Part shown: piece by piece, positions 26,467 to 35,704 of the stretch
Position numbering within the stretch: the first letter of the stretch is position 1
Layout: each line of letters begins with the position of its first letter
Origin: JAHCHG01 sp038251885
GTDB taxonomy: Bacteria; Acidobacteriota; Blastocatellia; Pyrinomonadales; Pyrinomonadaceae
Length of the DNA stretch: 38,862 nucleotides
Assembly: GCA_038251885.1 (NCBI GenBank)
Contig: JBBSAX010000018.1
Location: 1 to 38,862, forward strand
Direction of reading: 5' to 3'
Notes under the pieces: generated by a model
What the model saw: only the letters and a program-made list of their open reading frames with translations
The model's database searches: none
Told to the model about the DNA's origin: nothing
Program-made: the position numbers and the translations under genes

Positions 26467-29400
26467 ATGGCAACGATAAAAATCAATCTCGTCGTTTCAC
26501 TCGTGCCGGTGGGCGCACGGCAGGCGGACATTTCAAATCAGGTTTTCGCACTGCATCTTTCGGCGGCTTTTGGCGAAGAAGGTTACGCGCCGGAGTTTGA
26601 AAAATTACTGCATCCGTGGACCTGGGAAAGTAATTGGGATGTGAAGAAGATGATAACCGCCGTCAAAACATCGGCAGATACGGGGGAAATTATCGGCAAA
26701 CAATTCGAGAGCGACCCGCTTACCGAAACGAAAAATCCTTCGGCTAACCCGGACACACTAAAGATTTTACAGAGCAAATTAGTGCGGGACAAAGAAAAGA
26801 AATGGACACCGGACGCGATTGACAATAATTCCGGGGTGATTGAAAAAGCAAAACTGATCGAAGCGGTTCATTCCCTGAGTTTATATCCGGGAAGTTCCGC
26901 TAATGACTCCAATGTTCTTCATTACTTTAAAATCGTGACGACCGATTGGACACCGAAAAACGATGACCGATTAGCCGCTGTGCCGAAGTTTGAGTTAAAT
27001 TTTAACGGTAAAAAAATCGTTTTTACGCCGGAGACTTTTGACCTGATGATTCCCGGTAATTTCAATTTTGACGAATGGCAAAAAGGTTGGAAATACAAAA
27101 CCGACAAAGACCCTTTGGAAACCAACGATTTTGAATTACGAGCGTTTGTGAAGCCACTTGAAATCACCGACGTAACTGGTATTTTCTACGATTCCGGCGA
27201 AATACCATCAGCGGATTCCGGCTTAAATTTTAAAGATTATTGGTTTCGTTCACAGAAAAGTCCGCTCTGGCAAAACCGACTCGAAGATTTTGCAAATGCC
27301 GCCACTGATTTTGAAAAACGAATGGCGGAAGCCGCGTCTTTTTATTTCAATCTGACGGACTCGAAACCGGAAATTGCCGAACTTTGGGAAGATTTGCGTT
27401 TGATGGCTCTTGGCATCTACGCGCAATGGGGAACTTTGCCTGGTGTTGATTTATTACCTCACGATAAAGTTGCCGGTATAGAAAAAATCAAAGACTTCTT
27501 GTTGCTGACGGCAGATGAAAAGGCAGCATTGGAAACCGCTGTAAATCGGATTCACGATAATCTCAAAGTCGGGGACCGCCGGCAAAAACGCGGACTTTGG
27601 CTCAATGTATTTCGCCGCGCTTTCGGTGAAACTATCCTTGTAGTTGAAGATGATGAAGCAGATAGACGATTCGCCGACAATTTATTAAAACGCGCTGCCG
27701 AAACGCCGCAAGATTTTCAGGCGACAGTTTTTTATATTTGGGATTCTTCTGTGCAGAAATTCGGTTCGGATGACCTAAAAGTCAAATGGAACGGTCAAAA
27801 TGAAGAAACTCGAGAGAAAATCAAAACTGTTCTCAGTTTATCGGTTGTCAAAGCACCATTCCTGAAAAAACAGGGGTTGTTGCCTTTAACATCAAAGAAA
27901 AATCAGCTTGAAGTAAAAGATTTTATCAAAGAGCGTCTGACGCTTTTGAAAAGCTATTTCGAGCATCCTGAATTCGTGCCGCCAATTGTCGGCGCGGGGG
28001 AAACGACGGCAGTTTGGACTGCTTTGTGGGACAAATTTATTGAGAGTTACCTTGCTGGGATTACGGAATTGAACACGCCAGTTTCGGATGCAAATTTGGA
28101 ATTTGAGCCGAAATTCGACACAAAACCGGGCGGTTTGACAATTCAATTCGACAGACTCGCCGAGCGTGAAAATCTTGCGCCGAAAGATGACGAGTCAAAT
28201 TGGCGCAAGATTGCCGGGGTCGGCGTAATTGTGCGCGAGGAAGGTAAAAAGTGGCATCTGGCGACCGCCGCGACCGTCACCACTAATTTTCCCGAAATCG
28301 AGATTAAGAAAACCGAATTTGTTGACGAAAAAACGCTCAAAATTACCATTGACGTTGATTCAATCGCCGATGCGAAACACGATCTAATGATTGGCGGCAG
28401 GGAATTTAAAGCCGTTTTTGAAGCGCGGGAAACTTCGAGCGGCACAATTCCGGCAAATAAAATAAAAATCACACCGTCATTTGCCGCGCCGTCTTCGGGC
28501 GGAAATTTGCTGACAATCGAAAGCCTTGACCCAAATACAAAATTTACCGAAAAAGATGCCGTCGAATTTGTCACAAGAAAGCGCGTTCTGCTCGCGGAAA
28601 CGGCAATGATCCCGGTGCGTGTGCCGTATAAAAATGGCATTCGTTACCCGTTTTTAACCTATAACCAGCGTTCGCTGATCTCACCGACTGCGCTTGCCGA
28701 TGCCGTTAAAAATTCGTTTGCCGCAAATGACCAACGAAGTGGTGTAAACGGGGTCAAATGGATGCCGCTTTACGAATACGGCGCACCGGATACGACCAAA
28801 GATTTTTACAAACTCGTGCCGCTTAAATTCGGAAAAAAATATCAAATGTCGGCGTTTATGGTTGACACCGCCGGAGGTTTGCCTGTCGCGTTGCAAAACG
28901 GAAAACCATTCATTTTCGAGCCGAATGAAAATCCCGTGATGCCTGCGGATACGGCGCAGGATTTTCAATATTGGCGCAAAGTTCCGGTCGGACAGGTTCG
29001 TCTCAGCGCACTCGAATTGACAGGCGGAAACAAGCCGAAAACGTGGCAGGAAGTCCCCGAAAAAGTGTTTCCGCTGGCGTGGGAAGTCGAACCAGAAAAC
29101 CCGATGAATAAAGGGTTAGCCGGAACGGACGCGGATCACCCGTCAGAACAGAAAAACCGCCGCAAACAGCTTGTTTTACTTTACGACGAATCGGAAAAAT
29201 ACTCTTTCGGCATCAAGCCGCCGACCGTTGACATTGACGTTTTGGAACGCTGGCTGCCTTTTCCCGGCGGTCAGGCGGAACTCAAAGGAGTCTTAATTGA
29301 TTATTTCAAACGACTCAATAATCAAAAATCGAATGCTCCGGGAGCAGTTGATGATTCAAATAAAAACGATTTGACGATTGATGATCCGGCTGTCGAAAAT

Positions 29401-31455
29401 CTGTTATTCGTGCTTGAAGAATATAATTTCAGTAATGATCCGAAAGCCAATAAATGGAAGGTCGTCAGCGCGTATAAACATAAAATTGTCAATAACTTAA
29501 ACGCCCCTGACCCGCCGATCAAAAAATACCAAAGCCGGTGGCAAAAAGTAATTTGTCTGCGCTCAAGTAAAAACGAAGTCAGAAAGCCGGTCATCAGCGA
29601 CGGGGCAGGTTTCGATGTTACCGTCACGGTCAAAAGCGATGCGGTGAATGTCGTCCGGTTGCGTGTGCTGGCACTGGTTGACCGGAAATTCGTCGAAGGC
29701 GAAACGGGAGACGCGGCAAACAAGAAATTTTCCAAAACATTTTTCGCGGAAAAATCACCCGCCATTCGACAGGAACTTGCTCCAGATAAACCCGGCGATT
29801 TTTTGTTGCAGGAAGATTTTGATTCATATCAAATTGTCAGCGGAAGCCCGGAAGAAACAACAATCAATGAAGTAAAAGCACAATTTTTCGGTTTGAAGTC
29901 GCACCGGGTTCTGCTCGAAACGCCGAATAAAAAAATGCCTGATGCTGAGAAACTCTGGCAATCGCTCGCACTTCAATTGGAAGGCAATAACGATACGGTT
30001 AAAATTTCGCTCAATAACACCCAGGACGAAACTGAAAAAATCCTGCGTCGAAATATTGTTCGTTGCGAACTGCGCCGCCAACAATGGCGTTGGCAGGGCA
30101 GACCCGTCGAACGCGAAAAAGAAATAGCCAAACCCGCCGATATTGAGTCGTTAAAAACTATTTGGGCGAAAAACGGGGTTGTTGAAGACCCGACAGATAT
30201 TGATTTTTTGAAATGGGAAATGACGGCGTTTGCCGAAATGGGCGAGGCTTTCGATTTAATTACAATTTCGCTTCCGTATTCGCTCAACGCGCTCGAATTG
30301 CTTTACCGCGACAATTTTGAAAAAGATATTGCGGCACGTTATATGCGCTACGGTTTGCGCGTCTTTTCGCGCTACGAAGGACTGTTTAGACGCGGCATTG
30401 AGCCGGTCACGACCAAGCAGCCTTTCAAACCAAAGAAAGGGGAACATCAGGAGATAGTGCAGTTAAGCGGCACGGGCTGGCAACGGGCGTTGGTTCGTTA
30501 TCAGGGCGCAAAACCCGCTAAACCGCTTGTGCAGGCGATTGTCCCTTTAACCCAGCCTTTTACCGAAACGGAAAAAACCGCCTCCCTGATGCTCGTGCTT
30601 GATCAAACGGCGCACGCCCAATGCGGCATTACCGAGCAGATCGAGTGCGAGTTGATGAAGGTTGATTTGCCTAAAGCGATAGGACAACAAACTGCGGATA
30701 AACTTTTTCAAGCCGGACACGATCCGATTTTGCGGGTTGATACGCCTGTTTTGCCGGATGCGAATATTGAATCCGTAAAATTTAAACTCGGCGGCGCGTT
30801 CGGGCATACGTTCGATACGGGCGCACGGCAACCGCTTTTCGGTAGCAGTTCTTATGTTATTTTAGCGGATTTAGCGAACGAAAAATATAAATTTGACGAT
30901 TGGGATTTTGCAAAAATCCGTCTGCGGCGTTTAAGCGGCAACGAAAATAATCAGGTTGCCGAAGAAAATGATTGGACGGACGCGCTGTGGGTGCAGTTTC
31001 CGCCTTCATCGAATTTTGTCACGGGAAAAACGACTTCCATCATTTTAAAACCGGACAACAAAACTTTTGAAGTCAATTTTCCCGCCGATGCAGAACGATT
31101 TCCGATGTTCAAATATTGCCTGATTCTGACCCAGGAAATCAGCGATTTTCGCGGTCAGAAAAAAAGCGAAACTTATTTCGGCTGGGTAAATTTGCAAAGC
31201 GTCAGTAATCCGCCGAAACAATTGCATGGAGTTTTTGAAAAGACGACTAAGTTTCAAAATAATCTCAAAGCCCGTCTCGCCGAAATTCAAGTCGCACCGT
31301 CGCAAAACATCAATGCCTTTGAAGATTTACCGGAAAAGGGAAGTGAGTTTTGGGATGGACTTCTCAAAGTTGAAAACGAAGGCGATTCATTGAATGCGAA
31401 ATACCGTATTACGCGGATTTCAGCCGTAATCGAAATAACAAAGGAGGAAAATTAA
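26467..31455 (+). CDS. Giant protein (1662 aa), unrecognised
   Basis: Unrecognised protein. ATG 26467 is preferred because a ribosome site (CGGAGAA) lies 8 bases upstream and the previous gene has just ended; a longer frame from 26413 overlaps that gene. The sequence is aromatic-rich and acidic, without coiled coil, signal peptide or membrane segment. Short strand-rich modules recur (for example VPYKNGIRYPFLTYNQRSLI near residue 720, and FGHTFDTGARQPLFGSSSYV near 1445). This suggests several beta-sandwich domains separated by helical regions (about 290-550 and 1300-1370). It probably partners the 2151-aa protein and may be a scaffold or shell component. The last bases of the gene hold the AGGAGG ribosome site for the next one. 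Confidence 0.74.
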   Translation: MATIKINLVVSLVPVGARQADISNQVFALHLSAAFGEEGYAPEFEKLLHPWTWESNWDVKKMITAVKTSADTGEIIGKQFESDPLTETKNPSANPDTLKILQSKLVRDKEKKWTPDAIDNNSGVIEKAKLIEAVHSLSLYPGSSANDSNVLHYFKIVTTDWTPKNDDRLAAVPKFELNFNGKKIVFTPETFDLMIPGNFNFDEWQKGWKYKTDKDPLETNDFELRAFVKPLEITDVTGIFYDSGEIPSADSGLNFKDYWFRSQKSPLWQNRLEDFANAATDFEKRMAEAASFYFNLTDSKPEIAELWEDLRLMALGIYAQWGTLPGVDLLPHDKVAGIEKIKDFLLLTADEKAALETAVNRIHDNLKVGDRRQKRGLWLNVFRRAFGETILVVEDDEADRRFADNLLKRAAETPQDFQATVFYIWDSSVQKFGSDDLKVKWNGQNEETREKIKTVLSLSVVKAPFLKKQGLLPLTSKKNQLEVKDFIKERLTLLKSYFEHPEFVPPIVGAGETTAVWTALWDKFIESYLAGITELNTPVSDANLEFEPKFDTKPGGLTIQFDRLAERENLAPKDDESNWRKIAGVGVIVREEGKKWHLATAATVTTNFPEIEIKKTEFVDEKTLKITIDVDSIADAKHDLMIGGREFKAVFEARETSSGTIPANKIKITPSFAAPSSGGNLLTIESLDPNTKFTEKDAVEFVTRKRVLLAETAMIPVRVPYKNGIRYPFLTYNQRSLISPTALADAVKNSFAANDQRSGVNGVKWMPLYEYGAPDTTKDFYKLVPLKFGKKYQMSAFMVDTAGGLPVALQNGKPFIFEPNENPVMPADTAQDFQYWRKVPVGQVRLSALELTGGNKPKTWQEVPEKVFPLAWEVEPENPMNKGLAGTDADHPSEQKNRRKQLVLLYDESEKYSFGIKPPTVDIDVLERWLPFPGGQAELKGVLIDYFKRLNNQKSNAPGAVDDSNKNDLTIDDPAVENLLFVLEEYNFSNDPKANKWKVVSAYKHKIVNNLNAPDPPIKKYQSRWQKVICLRSSKNEVRKPVISDGAGFDVTVTVKSDAVNVVRLRVLALVDRKFVEGETGDAANKKFSKTFFAEKSPAIRQELAPDKPGDFLLQEDFDSYQIVSGSPEETTINEVKAQFFGLKSHRVLLETPNKKMPDAEKLWQSLALQLEGNNDTVKISLNNTQDETEKILRRNIVRCELRRQQWRWQGRPVEREKEIAKPADIESLKTIWAKNGVVEDPTDIDFLKWEMTAFAEMGEAFDLITISLPYSLNALELLYRDNFEKDIAARYMRYGLRVFSRYEGLFRRGIEPVTTKQPFKPKKGEHQEIVQLSGTGWQRALVRYQGAKPAKPLVQAIVPLTQPFTETEKTASLMLVLDQTAHAQCGITEQIECELMKVDLPKAIGQQTADKLFQAGHDPILRVDTPVLPDANIESVKFKLGGAFGHTFDTGARQPLFGSSSYVILADLANEKYKFDDWDFAKIRLRRLSGNENNQVAEENDWTDALWVQFPPSSNFVTGKTTSIILKPDNKTFEVNFPADAERFPMFKYCLILTQEISDFRGQKKSETYFGWVNLQSVSNPPKQLHGVFEKTTKFQNNLKARLAEIQVAPSQNINAFEDLPEKGSEFWDGLLKVENEGDSLNAKYRITRISAVIEITKEEN

Positions 31456-31456
31456 A

Positions 31457-31810
31457 ATGGCAGGAAGCGTTGTTAATAAATCAACAAAAATATTATGGGT
31501 TGTCGAAACCGATTCGGGACCCGCAATCGCACATAAATTAGCCCCGAACAAAAAAACTCCGGCGGCGGTTGATGCCGACGGCGTAAAGGCTTTTGACGGC
31601 ACATCAATCAGCGGCTTAATTAAATCGGATCACACTTCGTGGTGGAAAGTTACTTCGATCTCAAACGCCAATATCACGGAAGATCAAGGCAAGTTAAATA
31701 ACGACTGCATCGCCTGACTGCCGGTTGAGGATAATGAATTCGGATCAGTAACTTTCAAAAATGAGGGTGTTTGGAGTTTTCGGAAACAAAATCAAATGGC
31801 AAATATCTGA
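31457..31810 (+). CDS. Small protein with in-frame TGA (86 aa, or 117 aa with readthrough)
   Basis: ATG 31457 follows a perfect AGGAGG site (31441-31446). An 86-codon frame ends at TGA 31715-31717, but the same frame stays open to TGA 31808-31810. The 30 codons after the first stop read like real protein (LPVEDNEFGSVTFKNEGVWS onward). So this may be a gene with a recent nonsense mutation (TGA from TGG, TGC or TGT), or one with programmed readthrough. A weak hairpin (CTGCCG pairing with CGG-AT-CAG) follows the TGA, but nothing clearly SECIS-like. The family is unknown; the visible part has small-beta-fold character (STKILWVVETDSG, HTSWWKVT). It lies between the second giant gene and the Cys/His protein. 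Confidence 0.6.
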
Positions 31811-31831
31811 ATCAAAGGAGAAAAATAAAAA

Positions 31832-32683
31832 ATGGCAACACAAATTACGCTGGACATATTCTCGGGACGACCGAATCCAACCTGGGAATTAAATGAAGAA
31901 CAAATAACGAATCTTAAAGAAAAACTTTATTCTCTGAATGAAAGAAGTTTATTAAAAACGCCCTCAATATTTTACGGGCTTGGCTATCGCGGATTTATTA
32001 TCCGATCAATCGGCGACGCCGATTTGCCATCGGAAATTTTAGTGGCGGCTAACGTCATCGATTTCGGTCGGAGAAGAGAAAGTTTCATCGATCAGGAAAA
32101 TAATCTCGAAAACTGGCTATTGGACACGGCGGGATTTTTTTTGGATGATGAAACGAAAACCGGAGCTTTAAAAGAAATCAACGGAGAATTTAACAACCTC
32201 GATTCACTTCTCGATACCGGAAAACCCTCAACAGCAAATTTTAATGAACCGCCTTATAATCCCGGTTGGTGGAATAATGACCCGCACAGATTAGCAAACA
32301 ACAACTGTTATAACTATGGTTGTAACGTCGCCACGAATACGTTTGCCCAACCAGGGCGCGGCAGCGGTAGAATGTATGCTGCAATCAGTTGCAGTGAAGT
32401 CGGTTCCGGAGCCAGCCGCGACGGACTGATTACGCTCGCTAATCCGTCTTCGACACCGGCAGAAGGTCATTACGCAGCATTGGTTGTGGGTCCGAATTGG
32501 GATTTCCATTGGTATCGCCGGGACAGCAATGGAATGTGGTCGCATAAACCAGGAAGCACATCTGTTATCAATTACGATCAAAACGGCATTCTTATTTCAG
32601 ACCCTAGAACAGCCGCCAGAGGAAGGTATACCGATTTTTGCGGTTTTTATCATGTAAAACCGGGAGTCATCAGAATTTTGTAG
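31832..32683 (+). CDS. Putative papain-like/NlpC-type cysteine hydrolase
   Basis: 283-aa protein. The N-terminal ~140 residues form a helical/strand domain starting QITLDIFSGRPNPTWEL. The C-terminal half carries NNCYNYGCNVATNTFAQPG with Cys159, then EGHYAALVVGP with His213, and WDFHWYRRDSNGMWSHKPG with His226. A Cys followed about 50 residues later by a His within a strand fits the papain/NlpC-P60 fold, where Cys159 would be the nucleophile and His213 its partner. I cannot name the family, and the activity is inferred. It has no signal peptide and a good ribosome site (AAGGAGAA). It sits between the small protein and the subtilisin gene, among several other peptidases. Confidence 0.5.
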   Translation: MATQITLDIFSGRPNPTWELNEEQITNLKEKLYSLNERSLLKTPSIFYGLGYRGFIIRSIGDADLPSEILVAANVIDFGRRRESFIDQENNLENWLLDTAGFFLDDETKTGALKEINGEFNNLDSLLDTGKPSTANFNEPPYNPGWWNNDPHRLANNNCYNYGCNVATNTFAQPGRGSGRMYAAISCSEVGSGASRDGLITLANPSSTPAEGHYAALVVGPNWDFHWYRRDSNGMWSHKPGSTSVINYDQNGILISDPRTAARGRYTDFCGFYHVKPGVIRIL

Positions 32684-32757
32684 ATTCCATCCGAAAAGTC
32701 AGGATTCTGAAAATCTTAAATTCTATGGAAAAATCATTCTCGAAAGATTTTTAAAAA

Positions 32758-32781
32758 AAATCGGCGATTCGCTGCCGATTT
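32758..32781. terminator. Hairpin in the gap before the subtilisin gene
   Basis: AAATCGGC (32758-32765) pairs with GCCGATTT (32774-32781) across an 8-nt loop. On the minus strand the stem is followed by a T8 run, a good terminator shape. On the plus strand the tail (GTAAATAAAAC) is poor. It could attenuate the transcript between 31832 and 32861 or end an antisense transcript. Confidence 0.35.
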
Positions 32782-32860
32782 GTAAATAAAACTCGATTTT
32801 TCCAAGACATCGAACATTAAATTCAAAACCGGAAATTGTAATTAACTTAAGGAGAAAAAA

Positions 32861-34381
32861 ATGCCAGAAAAAATAGGAACAATGCTGCAAACACGCCTTG
32901 AAACAGCGCGTGAATATGATATTTTCGACATCAACATTTTTTTAAAGGACGAACCGGCGCAAAGAGCGATAAACACTTTCGATTCCGAAGCCCCGAGCGT
33001 TACCGACAAGGAAGATGTGATCAACCGAATTCAACAACAATCGGCGCAAAGTCAGGAAAATTTGGTGACGTTTCTCAATGACTCCGCATTTCAACCCGGC
33101 TTTAGTGATTTTGAAGTATCCGTGCCGCAAGTCAGTGCGATAATGCCTTTTTGGATTAACAATTCTGTCGGCACGAAAGTTACGCGGAACATTCTTGAAA
33201 GCATTCTCGAACGCGATGACGTTTTGCAGGTCGAATTGGCACGTTACGCGCCGCTCGAGGAACTATTGGATAATAAAGTCGAAGATAAATTCGCTCCGAG
33301 ATATTTCAATTTGAAAGACGAATTCGCACTTGATGACCAAACGGCGCAACCGACTTGGAGCGTCGAACGTGTCAATGCCCCCTTGCTCTGGCAGATGAAT
33401 ATCAACGGCGACGGCATACTTGCAGCGGTGCTTGATACAGGCGTAAATTACAGTCACCCCGACCTTGTCAATCGGATGTGGGACGGCGGAGCGGAATTTC
33501 CCTTTCACGGCTTCGACTTCGAATCGGGCGACAATAACCCGATGGATATTCAGGGACACGGCACGTGTTGTGCCGGAATTGTCGCCGGCGACGGAACTTC
33601 GGGTAAAAAAACCGGCATCGCTCCGGGGACGCAGATAATTGCCGTCAAAGTCGGCGGAGAAGAACGAAATTTCTGGCGCGGTTTTGAATTCGCCATTGCC
33701 CGCCGCGTTCACGTCATCAGTATGTCTATGTCCTGGAAATTTCCCTCGAATCCCGATTATCCGGGTTGGCGAAGAATTTGTGAAACGGTTTTGGCGGCTG
33801 GTATTTTACACGCCAACAGCACTGGAAATCAGGGGAACGATTTGGTTCAGTATCCAATTCCATACAACGCCGCGACACCGGGAAACTGTCCGCCGCCGCG
33901 TCTTCATTCGTTGCAAACGACCGTCGGAGGCATCACGTCGGTCATTTCCTGCGGTAATACAAACGTCAGCGATAATCTTTCAACATCTTCCGCCCGTGGT
34001 CCGGCGGCGTGGGAACGCGCTCCCTACACCGATTACCCATTTGCCAACGGAATACAGCTGGGGCTCATCAAACCGGATATTTGCGCACCCGGCGACGGAA
34101 CTATTTCTTGTAATGTTGCAGTTTCTTCGGCAAGCAATGCTTATACATCATTCGGCGGCACCTCGGGCGCGACACCGCACGTTGCCGGATGTCTGGCACT
34201 TCTCGCACACGCTTGTGTGAAATCCGCTAAACCGATTGTGCCGGCTAGAATTCAAGAAGCCATCGAAGAAACGGCGGTTAAGATTTCGGGACAGACAAAG
34301 AAAAAAGAAAATCACTATGGCACGGGGCGAATTGATGTGTTTGCCGCTTATCGCTACGGAACAAACAAAGGATGGTGGTAA
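32861..34381 (+). CDS. Subtilisin-like serine protease (S8)
   Basis: 506-aa protease with a complete S8 triad: Asp192 in LAAVLDTGVNYSHPDL, His233 in QGHGTCCAGIVAG, and Ser435 in FGGTSGATPHVAG. NSTGNQGND (about residue 325) supplies the oxyanion Asn. Residues ~1-150 are an N-terminal prodomain-like region with no signal peptide, beginning MPEKIGTMLQTRLETAREYD. Its pattern NIFLKDE followed later by YAPLEELLD is repeated in the small protein at 35705, which looks like a free copy. Subtilisins are usually secreted, so lack of a signal suggests an intracellular enzyme or delivery by another route. The ribosome site (AAGGAGAA) is good. The gene lies 177 bp after the Cys/His protein and 3 bp before the carboxypeptidase ATG. 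Confidence 0.94.
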   Translation: MPEKIGTMLQTRLETAREYDIFDINIFLKDEPAQRAINTFDSEAPSVTDKEDVINRIQQQSAQSQENLVTFLNDSAFQPGFSDFEVSVPQVSAIMPFWINNSVGTKVTRNILESILERDDVLQVELARYAPLEELLDNKVEDKFAPRYFNLKDEFALDDQTAQPTWSVERVNAPLLWQMNINGDGILAAVLDTGVNYSHPDLVNRMWDGGAEFPFHGFDFESGDNNPMDIQGHGTCCAGIVAGDGTSGKKTGIAPGTQIIAVKVGGEERNFWRGFEFAIARRVHVISMSMSWKFPSNPDYPGWRRICETVLAAGILHANSTGNQGNDLVQYPIPYNAATPGNCPPPRLHSLQTTVGGITSVISCGNTNVSDNLSTSSARGPAAWERAPYTDYPFANGIQLGLIKPDICAPGDGTISCNVAVSSASNAYTSFGGTSGATPHVAGCLALLAHACVKSAKPIVPARIQEAIEETAVKISGQTKKKENHYGTGRIDVFAAYRYGTNKGWW

Positions 34382-34384
34382 AAT

Positions 34385-35692
34385 ATGGCTTTTCGACAAC
34401 GATTTTTTTCCGGTTATCTTAATCCGCTCGAAGTCGAAGCGGAAGTTATGCGAATCGCGGCACAGTTTCCCGAACTGTGCCGCCTGGAAACTTTGCCGCA
34501 TCTGAGCCACGGTTATCAAGGGCAACGCCCCGAAGCCCGCGGACGGCACGCCATCAAGGTTCTACGCATAACTGCGCCCGGCACGGCAATTTCGACGAAA
34601 CCGATTGTTTTGCTGATGCGTTCGCATCACGCGAGAGAATGGATTAATCCCGTGGCGGCTTTGGAAACCGCCCGCCAATTGGTCGAAAATTTTCGCCCCG
34701 AAGATCTAGACCCGGAAGTTCGGATGATTGTCAGAACGCTTGAAAAAGTTGAATTTATGATCATCGCCGAAACCAATCCCGACGGCGCACGGCTCAGTTT
34801 TTTCGATACTGGACAGCGGATGTGGCGCAAAAATTTGCGTCCGCCCGGCGGCAGTGGTTGCGCCGGCGTTGATTGTAACCGTAATTTTCCGAATTTCTGG
34901 GGTGAAGCCGGGTCTTCAAATGTTCCTTGCGCGGAAATTTATCACGGACCGCAACCGCTCTCCGAACCCGAAGCGGCGAATATTGCCGTGCTTGTCGAAC
35001 GCTTCCGAAACATCATCTTTGCCATTGACAGCCATTCGCACGGTCAAGCGATTTTCCGACCTTCGAGAACCGGTGGCACGTTCGTTTCAAGTCAACCTGT
35101 TTCGGATGCGGATGATGCAATTTATCGACATCTCGAAACAAAGATCAATGATTTTATTCAGAAGGTGCAATCAATACGATATACGACCGGCAGCACGAGC
35201 AACCACGCCGGAACGACGGACGAGTTTTTCTTTTTTAAACATCAAATTTTCGGGTTCGATCTCGAATGCGGAACCGATTTTCAACCGCCGATTTCGGAAG
35301 CACTTCTCGCCTCGCTGGAAGTCGCGCAGGCAGCAAAAGCACTCGGTTTGTGCGCGACGGGTGAAACCGGACTCGACATCGACGCACTTCTGGCACGTCG
35401 CGCTACGCCGATAGTTGATGAAACTGTAAGCGAATTTTCACCTTTGAACGCGAAACAATCGTGGAAATTCAAAACGCCGCCCGCCGAAAATTTTCGGCGG
35501 TATTTGCTCGAATGTGCGCCCCTCGACCGCAATGCGATGATTGCGGAATTTCAATTGTTGGCAGATAAGGGATTTGATGTGAAAATTAATCAAAAAGAAA
35601 GAAAATTCATTATTATTGCCGGCGAAAAGGAAATGGCGGATTTACGCAAAGCGGGTTACACGCTTGTTCTGAAAAAAGATTTCGGAATATGA
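34385..35692 (+). CDS. M14 zinc carboxypeptidase
   Basis: Zinc metallocarboxypeptidase of the M14 family (435 aa). Zinc ligands His82 and Glu85 (RSHHAREWIN), a third ligand His217 (AIDSHSHGQ), and catalytic Glu294 (FGFDLECGTD). The substrate-binding VDCNRNFPNFWG is present. It has no signal peptide or N-terminal propeptide, unlike secreted pancreatic-type relatives. Residues ~365-435 (RRYLLECAPLDRNAMIAEF, then KFIIIAGEKEMADLRKAGY) read as a small alpha/beta add-on resembling a protease-inhibitor-type ferredoxin fold. The start is 3 bp after the subtilisin stop codon with only a weak ribosome site, so translation is probably coupled. Together with the subtilisin it could trim peptides that an endopeptidase releases. 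Confidence 0.92.
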   Translation: MAFRQRFFSGYLNPLEVEAEVMRIAAQFPELCRLETLPHLSHGYQGQRPEARGRHAIKVLRITAPGTAISTKPIVLLMRSHHAREWINPVAALETARQLVENFRPEDLDPEVRMIVRTLEKVEFMIIAETNPDGARLSFFDTGQRMWRKNLRPPGGSGCAGVDCNRNFPNFWGEAGSSNVPCAEIYHGPQPLSEPEAANIAVLVERFRNIIFAIDSHSHGQAIFRPSRTGGTFVSSQPVSDADDAIYRHLETKINDFIQKVQSIRYTTGSTSNHAGTTDEFFFFKHQIFGFDLECGTDFQPPISEALLASLEVAQAAKALGLCATGETGLDIDALLARRATPIVDETVSEFSPLNAKQSWKFKTPPAENFRRYLLECAPLDRNAMIAEFQLLADKGFDVKINQKERKFIIIAGEKEMADLRKAGYTLVLKKDFGI

Positions 35693-35704
35693 TAAATTTG
35701 AAGT

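Noticed and set aside
20007..31455. Contractile injection or Tc-toxin identity for the giant proteins
   Set aside because: No sheath, baseplate, spike, AAA+ ATPase or RHS motifs were seen in the array, so such a label would be unsupported.
31715..31755. Selenocysteine insertion at the in-frame TGA
   Set aside because: The hairpin after TGA is short with a bulge and a 17-nt loop, not a convincing bacterial SECIS, and no sel genes are visible. Nonsense mutation or readthrough is simpler.
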